The translations under genes were made by a program, and so were the position numbers. Below are positions 22,677 through 30,903 of a DNA stretch of 64,000 nucleotides, in pieces (position 1 is the stretch's first letter; each line of letters opens with the position of its first letter). This DNA is from Saprolegnia diclina VS20 (Eukaryota > Oomycota > Saprolegniomycetes > Saprolegniales > Saprolegniaceae): assembly GCF_000281045.1 (NCBI RefSeq), contig NW_008246072.1, positions 778,399 to 842,398 of the forward strand. The letters run 5' to 3'. The notes under the pieces were generated by a model. The model was not told the DNA's origin. It searched no databases and was given only the letters and a program-made list of their open reading frames with translations.

Positions 22677-23891
22677 TTATGACGATCTGCGTAGGGTACG
22701 CGGCAGACGCGGCAGCCAATGCCATTGTTGTGTACTGTACGGTTTCGCGGCTGCCTCGCATCTCCCACGCGCTGTCGGCGATGCGAGGCGGCCGCCAAAC
22801 GTGCCCGACCCGGACCTGCTTCTTGATTTCGTCGGGCGTGTCGTTGTCAACGTTGGAAAACGGTGGGTGGCCGACGAGAAGCCCGTATGCAAGGACACCC
22901 AGGGACCAGAGGTCCGTCTACGACCAACCATCGTCATAGCTATGGAAAATAATGTACATCGTTGTACCGTGGCGTCGTGGGGCTGACCAGCGGCAACTTT
23001 TGGAGACGTATAGTCGACCGTTCCCGCGGACCCGTGCTGCTGCTCGTCCTTTGTGTAGACGGAAAGACCGAAGTCTGCGACTTTGTAGCGACCCTAAGCA
23101 ATGCCACGTATGCAATTAAGAAGGGCATGGAGCACCGTATGTTCGTTTCGACGAGAAAGCTTTCGGCCTTGATGTCCCGGTGTGCGTAGCCGAGGGCGTG
23201 CATATGCGTAATACCACATGCCACGTCGCAGACGCAGCGAGGAGCCTTGGCTTTAGGTAGCGGACCTTTGCGGAGCAAGTCGTAGACGGAGCCAAGCGAA
23301 CTCGCTATCCATCGCGCCCTTGCCCACGAGAGAATTGCATATCTCTTTGCGTCGCTCGAGAACGCTGGGAGCCCTATCCTCGTGATGGAGTACCTCCATC
23401 ACGAGCAATATAGCGAAAACCCCAACGTGCTCGGCGATCAAGGATTCTCCTTTGCCAGTGGAGCAGGCCACTGCGTCGCTTGGCTTGACGATCGATTACC
23501 GGATCGGCGAAGGATCGTCAGGAACTGTCTACCTGGCCCATCACTCGGCGTCCGGCCACCAATTTGCCGTCAAGCAGATCGCAGAACCAGTCGAGCTGCC
23601 AGCCGCTGGTCGGCCCTTTTTCCAAGACTGTGCGCAGCGCGAACGAACAACGAATTCGCGCTGCACACAGTCTTGGAAAAAGGGCCGAACAGCGGCTGGC
23701 AGCTCGACTGGTTCTGCGATCTGCTTGACGGCAAATTGGTGGCCGGACGCCGAGTGATGGGCCAGGTAGACAGTTCCTGACGATCCTTCGCCTATCAGGT
23801 AATCGATTGTCAAGCAAGCGACGCGGTGGCCTGCTTCACTGGCAAAGGATAATCCTTGATCGCCGAGCACGTTGGGGTTTTCGCTATATTG
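22677..23891 (-). pseudogene. Rearranged second kinase copy
   Basis: It is paralogous to the kinase at 18311-19252. The minus strand shows GSVYDLLRKG, DVACGITHMHALGYAHRDIKAE, an ordinary ADFGLSVYT, then DLWSLGVLAYGLLVGHPPF and WRPPRIADSAWEM. The N-lobe (IGEGSSGTVYLAHHSASG, FAVKQIAEPVE) is present twice, once on each strand, in a palindrome at 23406-23891. The alpha-C/beta-5 segment (ALAHERIAYLFASLENAG, ILVMEYLHHE) lies on the plus strand at about 23300-23405, opposite to the C-lobe. The pieces cannot make one kinase in this order, so this is a scrambled copy unless the assembly is wrong. Confidence 0.75.
23406..23891. repeat. Long inverted repeat (about 240 bp arms)
   Basis: The left arm begins CAATATAGCGAAAACCCCAA at 23406, and the right arm ends with its reverse complement at 23891. 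The centre is near 23648, with only about 10 nt between arms. Mismatches are few but real (the arms are not identical). Both arms encode the kinase N-lobe, read outward in opposite directions. The right arm ends 12 nt from the stop codon of the neighbouring minus-strand gene. Confidence 0.85.
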
Positions 23892-23903
23892 TTTGAGAAC
23901 GAT

Positions 23904-24435
23904 TCATTGAAGGCTGTAGGTACCTTGCACTTTTCGGGCCTTCTTCGGGGGAAACAGCGCCGCCAGCTCGTCCATCGCAGCGTCTTCTGATGACTTCTTG
24001 CGCTTGGTCGTGCGTGACGCGTCTGCCGCAGTTTGCAAAGTACACTAGGAACATCAAGAAAGAAGAGCTCGAGTAGTCAAGATAGATATTGCACCTTTCG
24101 CCCGATGGGCCGCAAGTTGACCACTGTCTTGACCACGCCTTGCGCATTCGCACGTGTCTTGTACCGCATATACACATGCTACATATTGCATGCTCGCTGA
24201 CGACGCCGTCGCTCGCCAATGTGCGTACCTTTTCGACCGCGTGCTCGATTTTGCGCACGAGGGCGTGCTTCGGCTCCAGTGAGAGCCCGAGCGCGCTCGC
24301 GAGACTTCTGATGTCCTTCAGGCTTAGGCCTCCGAAGGACGCGCCGTCGGTTGCAGCCTTGAGCTGGGCCCAGTGCTCGGGCGTGCCGGGCGCGCTGTCG
24401 AAGGCGTAGCCCTCGTGTGTGGCTGCTGCATGCAA
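23904..24435 (-). CDS. Uncharacterised protein, shortened paralog of the gene at 17230-18096
   Basis: Three exons on the minus strand: 24435-24229, 24178-24095, 24044-23904 (143 aa). Exon 1 (207 nt) and exon 2 (84 nt) equal those of the paralog, with PEHWAQLKAATDGASFGGL matching ERWAQLEAM..GSNFAGM. The C-terminus is basic (SRTTKRKKSSEDAA, PPKKARK), suggesting nuclear location. It lacks the fourth exon and C-terminal domain of the paralog; the palindrome starts only 12 nt past its stop, so the rearrangement probably removed it. Function unknown. Confidence 0.6.
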
Positions 24436-24492
24436 CGCGGTTTGGCCTCAAATTTTTCTGCTCGATATCATTATGCGTCATTCCGGATAAAG

Positions 24493-24577
24493 ATGCGGGG
24501 AGAATATCATATTGGGAGAATATGGGCACCATATTCTCCCAATATGATATTCTCCCAATATGATATTCTCCCCGCAT
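24493..24577. repeat. Hairpin of GGGAGAATAT repeats
   Basis: An inverted repeat made of short units: ATGCGGGGAGAATATCATAT on the left and its complement on the right, with ATATTCTCCCAATATG present one extra time in the right arm. The loop is about 4 nt. It lies about 60 nt upstream of the shortened paralog's ATG, next to a CCGGATAAAG motif. Confidence 0.75.
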
Positions 24578-25121
24578 CATGGGCGACAATGCGCCACACG
24601 CGGTCAACGTTTGCCTCGAGATGCACTGTGATCCGTCGTCGCGCGTCAACATCTTGAGCCAGATGCGGCTGCGTGAGCATCACGGTATTTTGGCGTCGCT
24701 CTCGGGGGACAATCTCGTCATCGCAGCACGGATATGAAGCTCGTCGTCCACTTCCGCGACGGGTTTTACCGCCTCCGTGTCGCACGTCGAGCCGGCCGAG
24801 CCCGTGCTTTTTACGGGCCTCGAGGTTCAGTGCGCGACGGACTGATAGGCCACCCCGTCTCAGTGGGCCAACTGCATAGTGCACACTACTTCAAGGCACA
24901 ACAAGGCTTTCCAGAGGTTGCAGACATCGTAAATGTTTCTATCCTCGTCCGGTTTTGCATTTGGAGTTGTGTAGCTCGAGAAATGGCGAAAAAACACAAT
25001 CTAGGCATCGTTCAGCAACCTTCTCCGAACACGATTTCTCTATCCAAAAAACGCAATCTGGGGGTGTCGGAAAGATAAGCCACTTGTCGTTATTGGGCGC
25101 CCACGTGGACAATCGCGTGTC
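24578..25121. other. Coding-like fragment after the hairpin
   Basis: The plus strand from about 24583 has coding-like sequence (NVCLEMHCDPSSRVNILSQM, EHHGILASLSGDNLVIAA), then an in-frame stop, then SATGFTASVSHVEPAEPVLF to a second stop at about 24851. I do not recognise it. It may be a decayed gene or one with an intron I missed. Nothing is seen from 24860 to the transposase stop. Confidence 0.3.
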
Positions 25122-26079
25122 TTAATACTTCGTCTTCTTACCATTTCTTTGGATGACTTGTAAGCAGCGGTGGGGCATGCTCGTGATGAGGTTGTCGATG
25201 ACTTGGCTGATTTCGAGCCAGGCGGTATGGATCGCGGAAATGAGGCTTTCGCGGTCCAAAAACTGACGTCGGTTGGCGTAAACTTGTCGGGCTAGGATGG
25301 CCCAGAGGTTCTCGATCGGGTTGGGGTCAGGAGAGCGCGCTGGCCACGGCAAAACATCGATGTCGACAAACCACCCGCGAGTCTCGCGGGTGCAGTGGAT
25401 CGACGCGTTGTCTTGCTGAAAAGTGAAGTCGAGACCGTGATGCTCGTGCGCAAACGGCAGCATGTAGTCCGAGAGCGTGCACGTGTACGCGTACCTGTCT
25501 TGCTTGCCCTCGAGAGTGCGAAGCTCGAAGGGACCAGAGGCCGAGAAGGCACCCCAAACCATGACAGCCACCGTCAAATTGGCGTCGCGAGAACCACTGC
25601 TTCTCGTGATCCAAGTGGTGCCAGTAGCACTGCCAGCCGGTAGGACCATCGAGATTGAACTTCTTCTCGTCGGAGAAGATGACATTGGACCAATCTTGGC
25701 CCCCGACGACCGCCTCGAAGGCAAACCGAAGTCGGGCTTCCACATGAGCTTTCGTGAGCCGAGTCGCTTCTTGAAAATGAACTTGGGATGACCTTGGATC
25801 AGCCGCTGAACTTGCCGGACCCCAATGGGGAGGTAGGGAGGTCGTGAGCTGGAGGGCGGACATGCGCAGCTTCACGTTGAGGGGCCCGGAAGCCGGTCGG
25901 TGACATTCTTGGGTGGCCGTCCGGGCGACTTTGCAGTGCCGTACTTGTCCTTCTTGGCAAGGCAGTTGCGCACAACCGTGCGGGAGCGACCAATTTCCTT
26001 CCCGATGGCACCATTCAGCGGTGAGGAGCGCGAGGATTTGGGCCTGCTTGACCTCGGTCACGCTCGTGCCTTTGCCCAT
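25122..26079 (-). mobile_element. Broken Tc1/mariner-type DNA transposon
   Basis: The minus strand encodes a Tc1-like transposase in at least three frames: an N-terminal HTH region (MGKGTSVTEVKQAQILALL, then EIGRSRTVVRNCLAKK), a first catalytic Asp region (VIFSDEKKFNLDG), and a long intact part with FTFQQDNASIH and WPARSPDPNPIENLWAIL, ending GKKTKY and a stop. The spacing between the second Asp and the Glu of PIEN is about 32 residues by my count. The frame changes mean it is not functional. I did not find terminal inverted repeats, so the ends given are those of the transposase only. Confidence 0.85.
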
Positions 26080-26369
26080 CGCGCAGCGGGAGAACGAGGT
26101 CGTAAGTGGGCTTGGTGGTCTCGCACGGTTCCTGCTGTGCTTATGCAGGCAGAGGAACAAAGGAATATGACCCACGAGGCAACCAGACAAGCAAAATGCC
26201 ACGAAATCATCAAGTGGCCTATCATTCGTACGCCCCTGATTTTGGACTTAGATGGGTTTCGACCAACTCAGAAGGCAGATCACCATGGGACTTCTTTAAC
26301 GTTTCAAACCATTCGCTGCCTTTTGGTCGGCGCAACCCGCGTTACTGGCAACGTTCGCGAAACGTTAGA

Positions 26370-27470
26370 TACGGCCGTGACGGGGGTAGCAAGACGCCGT
26401 TCCAAGCGCTCATGGGCAAGGCGCCTGACGTGACGCACTTGCGTCCTTTCGGGTGCGTCATGACCATGTTCCTTGGGCCGCACCGTCGTGCCTCGAAGAT
26501 CGCGCGACGCGCGCAATTGTGCATCTTCCTCGGCTACGATCAAGAAAATCGTGGCTACCGGCCCCTCAACCTTCGGACCGGCAAGCTTTGAGAAGGTGCG
26601 CTACGACAACGTGTGCGTCTCCGAGGACCAGACGGTCGAAGGCGCATACGTCAAGAAGGTCCTCCTACGCGCCGCCAACCCCGATGTTGGTGGCATCTCG
26701 TCTTTGGTCCCGTTTTGTACACTGCCGGTCATGGAGATGCCGGAGACGTACGTGCCGCTGGTCGACTCGGCCCGACCCGCCGCTGCGCCGACCAACTCGC
26801 GCGGCGACGATTCGATGGTCGATGCGAGTCCATCGCTGGACGACGCCTGTGCTGCTACAGTGGCGTCTGGTAACCGACGTCGCATTGTGTACCGCGAAGA
26901 CGGGGAGGACGCGCCCTGTGGGAGGACGCAAGCGCCGCCGTCGCGGCAGCATGCGTCCCAAGCTCACGTTCCCGGTGGCGCCGGCCAAGCGCCCGCGCAA
27001 AAACACGCGCCCGCAGCGCTAGGAAGAGGCGCATCGTGCTCCAACCCGGTTCGTGCTTCTTACGGACGACGACGAGAAAGAGTTTGACGTGCCGCAGTCG
27101 TACAAGCAAGCCCTCGCGTCGCCCGAGGCCGACAAGTGGCGTAAGGCGATGCTCGAAGAGTACAAGTCGCACATGACCAACCGTACGCGGCGCCTTGTGT
27201 CGCTCCAGTGGGACGCAAGGTGCTCAACTGTCGCTGGCTAATCAATCTCAAGGTCGATCGCGACGGCAACCTGCGCTCCAAGGGCCGTCTCGTGATCAAG
27301 GGCTTCGAGCAGATCTTTGGCCTCGACTACGACGAGACGTACGCGTCGGTCATCCGCTTTGAGCGCGCCATCCTGCTCTATCGACTCGTCGTTGCGCCAG
27401 ACCCTACGCGACGTCAAGTTCGAGATGCTACTTGTGCTGGCCTTCAACGAGGAGCTCGTTCGATCTGAGA
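26370..27470 (+). mobile_element. Ty1/copia LTR retrotransposon fossil
   Basis: Fragments of a copia polyprotein: the end of the integrase region (THLRPFGCVMTMF, FLGYDQENRGYRPLN) and, further on, the start of reverse transcriptase (SYKQALASPEADKWRKAM, GRLVIKGFEQIFGLDYDETY). It is broken by several changes and truncated at both ends. No LTRs were recognised. It is probably moderately old, since the protein motifs are still easy to read. It lies directly beside the Tc1-type element. Confidence 0.8.
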
Positions 27471-28182
27471 CCGACGACCCGCACGCCGACCGATGCCCTC
27501 GAGTCGACTCCGTCTACTTCGCAAGCTGCCACAACGTTAATCAATCTTTTCGATCTCTACGCCAGCAACGATGAGACCGAGTTGGGCATCACCATCGCTG
27601 GAACACTTGGGTCTGCAGCGGCGGCCAACAAGCGCAAGCATTGTGACTACTGTAGATGGGAGGCGCTACGGAAGAGCTGTAAACGCACCCACCGAGCTCC
27701 GAGTTCGGTCCTACATGGCGTTGATTGGCGCGAACGTGGCGGGCTCGGAATCGTGAAATATCGGATTTAAATTCGACAAAGGATTTGTATGGGATGCCAC
27801 GAGTTTTGCAATACATGCTGGCAAGTGCAGACGGGTAGGGTATTCTCTTGTGGTTTGTAAGAAATACAATTGGCATGCGGAACGTATCTTGGACGGCTGA
27901 CGAGTGGTTGACCAGTTTTGTCGAGGCCAATGGCCGCATGTCCGGCTACGTGGCCGCCGCCAAATGCCGCCTCAGCTTGTGGCAGGTCGCCCAGTGCGCG
28001 ACCGGCGCCGGTCTCGATCACACGTGCATCAACAACCATCGCCACCTCCTCGAAGCCTCGTTTCTCGCAGGTGTCGACATGGACGCGAAGCGTCTTCGAT
28101 ACGTTTGAAGTCAGCGACAAGCCCGTCTGGCAGCAGTGCTATGGTCTCGTGCGCAACAAAATGGACGCGCACGGAAGAGAAG
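27471..28182. other. Gene fragment before the assembly gap
   Basis: A CTTGTGGTTTGTAAGAAATA motif at 27846-27866, like the promoter motif elsewhere, is followed on the plus strand by coding-like sequence (SWTADEWLTSFVEANGRMSG, CINNHRHLLEASFLAGVDMD) to a stop at about 28108. I do not recognise the protein. Sequence resembling DNALI1 exon 6 starts at about 28170, so the fragment is cut there. Confidence 0.35.
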
Positions 28183-28223
28183 CGCGAGTACGAAAACAAG
28201 GTGCTCGAACTCACCAACAAGCT

Positions 28224-28483
28224 NNNNNNNNNNNNNNNNNNNNNNNNNNNNNNNNNNNNNNNNNNNNNNNNNNNNNNNNNNNNNNNNNNNNNNNNNNNNN
28301 NNNNNNNNNNNNNNNNNNNNNNNNNNNNNNNNNNNNNNNNNNNNNNNNNNNNNNNNNNNNNNNNNNNNNNNNNNNNNNNNNNNNNNNNNNNNNNNNNNNN
28401 NNNNNNNNNNNNNNNNNNNNNNNNNNNNNNNNNNNNNNNNNNNNNNNNNNNNNNNNNNNNNNNNNNNNNNNNNNNNNNNNNNN
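28224..28483. other. Assembly gap (260 N)
   Basis: A run of N. The 40 nt before the gap (from GAAGCGCGAGTACGAAAACA at about 28184) are repeated immediately after it. The two contig ends therefore probably overlap and the gap may be artificial. Confidence 0.98.
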
Positions 28484-28719
28484 GAAGCGCGAGTACGAAA
28501 ACAAGGTGCTCGAACTCACCAACAAGCTCGAGGTCGACCTGAAGTGAAATGTATCAAGGTTTCAACCGGAAGGATCGTGCGTAGGTCATTGAGAAGCGAA
28601 GCAGCGAGCGACGCGCGCTCCAGGAGAAGCGCTACAAAGAAGAGATCGAGTTCCTCAAGTACCAAGGCCAGCACCTCGACGCCTTCCTCAAGTCGGCCGG
28701 GGGTGGCGCCAGCAAATAG
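28484..28719 (+). pseudogene. Inverted duplicate of the last two DNALI1 exons
   Basis: The sequence encodes EYENKVLELTNKLE, an intron nearly identical to 20446-20497, and the last exon (28585-28719; VIEKRSSERRALQEKRY to the stop). It matches the complete DNALI1 gene on the minus strand at 20311-20566 with only scattered base differences. No upstream exons are present beyond the gap, so this is a fragment, or the 3' end of a gene lost in assembly. Confidence 0.8.
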
Positions 28720-28728
28720 CAATAATGA

Positions 28729-30529
28729 TTACGCATCAAAGTTGTCGAGCTGCACCTCGGCGTGCGCGTACGAGGAAGCGACGACCTTGCCGTTGATCAA
28801 AAAGAGGTGTGGCTCAGCGACGTGGACGCAGTGGTAGCTAATGGTCTATCCGTGTACACATACCATTATTGTCGTATTCTCCATCACCTGTCGTCGCCAA
28901 TGGTGAGGACTAGGGGTCTGTACCGTGCTATTGTAGGCGAGCGACATGACTCTCAGGCACGGGTCGAGTACATAGACCGTGTCGTCGTCCGTGATCTTGA
29001 CGCTGGCTTCGCTGTCGAGATGGTAGACCGACACGGCGCAGGACGTCTCGGCACTGTCCATCATGATGAAGCAACTACCACCAGATTAGAATCAGCAGCG
29101 AGGACGGTCGAAATACCCGGGCGGCTCGTGGTTACGGGGCACGTCTGCCAGCAGCTTGAGCGCGATGACAACACCTTCGTTCAGGCCAAGCCTACAACAT
29201 ACAAGTATGAAACAGCCCATGGCGAGCAAAAAGCAACGTACTGGAGGGACGCGATCGGGCAGGGCGACCGGCCTTGAATGTCGACTGGTGGCGGGACGTT
29301 CCCGGCAAGCTGACTAAGTTTCTTGGGCGACAGACGAGCCTAGCACCAACATGTGGCGTCGACCGTCGGAAGAGCGTGGTGTACCTTGCGCAGCACGAGC
29401 CCGGACACGTGCTTGGTGTACTGGACGATGGCTTCCACGAGGTCGATCGCTCGAAGCGACGGGTCCAACTCGTGCGCCCGCAGATAGCTCGCGACGGCTT
29501 CGGCGTAGTCTTCCTTGTACCGTTGGACCTACGTCGGTGCGACTTGAAACATTGAAACTTTTTCGTGGAGCATTGTACATTGGCGCGGTTGAAGTGCAAG
29601 TCGGGGTTTTGCCCCGCGCCAGCCTTTTCCTAAGCGACAACTCAAGACGGCGTTCGACATGCAAGACATTTACAGCGCGGGTGTACGCGGCCAGCGACCG
29701 GTCGAGGTCGACCGTGCTGTGCGAGTCGCCAAAGAAGAGCGCGAGGTACGCATTCCCGAGCACGTCTACGCTTTCTTCTAAGCGACAACTTTAGTCGTAA
29801 CTACGTACACCACGACTCGCCGTCGGTCAAGTCCAAGCTCACGGCTTGCTTGGCGCGCTGGAGGCTGGCCTATCGGCGGCGTCTCGCTTCGATAAGCAGA
29901 CAATAGCGTACCCGAACGTGGTCGGCCTTGTCTTCAGGCTTGGTCCCAAGCTTGCGCAGTACCATTGAGAGACTGCGCAGCGCGTGCTTGCTCGAGCCGT
30001 ACTCGAGGCAGTTCTCAAAGCAGTTTTTCGCTACGAGCAAGTCGCCTTTCTTCCAGAAGCAGTTGCCGAGCGCAACCCACGCGTCCAGGTTGCACGGATC
30101 GAGCTTCGCCTACGCAGCCAGACTGCGATGATGGACGAGCAACACGAAGACGTGTACGGCCTGCGAGAGCAGCTGCTCGGCCGTCGCGTCGTAGGACGGG
30201 AACGCATCCAGCGCCTTGCCCTTGAGGTAAAACACGGTCGCGCGGAGCTGCCGGTACTCCTCTACGCATGGATGTGATGCGAATGGGGACGTCTATGATA
30301 CAAAGAGGAGGCCATACGCAGCGGAATGGCATCGACGAGTGCGACGACGTCGTCGGCAAGGGCTCGGAGCTTGCTCTACACGCCGCTGAAGCCTCATCGG
30401 GCGTGACGTGGAGCGCACCTGTTTCTCGGTCTTGTCGGCGCAGAAGAAGTGGTCGTGGACCTCGTAGAGCTCGGCGAGCTTGGCCTTGGCGGCTGCGACG
30501 GCCGCGTCGGCGTCGGTCGTTGCTGCCAT
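28729..30529 (-). CDS. TTC5: TTC5/STRAP-like tetratricopeptide protein with C-terminal OB fold
   Basis: Twelve exons on the minus strand: 30529-30419, 30375-30318, 30261-30158, 30109-29912, 29869-29809, 29765-29668, 29629-29579, 29528-29385, 29339-29242, 29191-29117, 29074-28924, 28845-28729 (421 aa; human 440). It follows human TTC5 throughout: YLKGKALDAFPSYDATAEQL, WVALGNCFWKKGD, RSLSMVLRKLGT, ESWYVLGNAYLALFFGDS, NPDLHFNRAN, AHELDPSL, then the OB-fold part TSCAVSVYHLDSEASVKITD and PHLFLINGKVV. In animals TTC5 is a p300/p53 co-factor and recognises nascent tubulin for mRNA autoregulation. Which role applies here is not known. It converges on a DNALI1 fragment and is divergent from ASCC3. Confidence 0.92.
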
Positions 30530-30835
30530 CACGATCCTGCTGGCCTCACAAAATACACTGGATGCTTTTTGGCTAAACGCACCCAACTACAAACAGTGTT
30601 TTCACCAGCATTTTCGCAAAGATTTCATCGAGTGTCGGACTGCAGCACTCCATGGTCTGGTACACGCTACCCAGAGCCCATACCGCACGTCGACGTTGGG
30701 CCTCTCTCGCCAACGGGTGCGCCGGAGGCTGGGGAAAGACCGTCACCAACGGCCAAAGTTGCGTGTTATTAGCACCGTCGGGAACGTTCGGGCGGCATTC
30801 CATGGGCGATCGACGCGGTTGAAAATAACTTGGTG

Positions 30836-30848
30836 TTTGTATGCAATA
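30836..30848 (+). promoter_or_regulatory. TTTGTATGCAATA motif upstream of ASCC3
   Basis: It lies about 55 nt upstream of the ASCC3 ATG. The same motif, with small changes, is found at 12071-12090 (-), 22201-22224 (-), 27846-27866 (+) and 42801-42820 (-), mostly just upstream of coding or coding-like sequence. A start-site role is inferred. Confidence 0.45.
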
Positions 30849-30903
30849 GAATGCAAGGGCCGGCGGCTGCAGAAACACTGGATGGGGCAAAATCGATTTG
30901 GCG

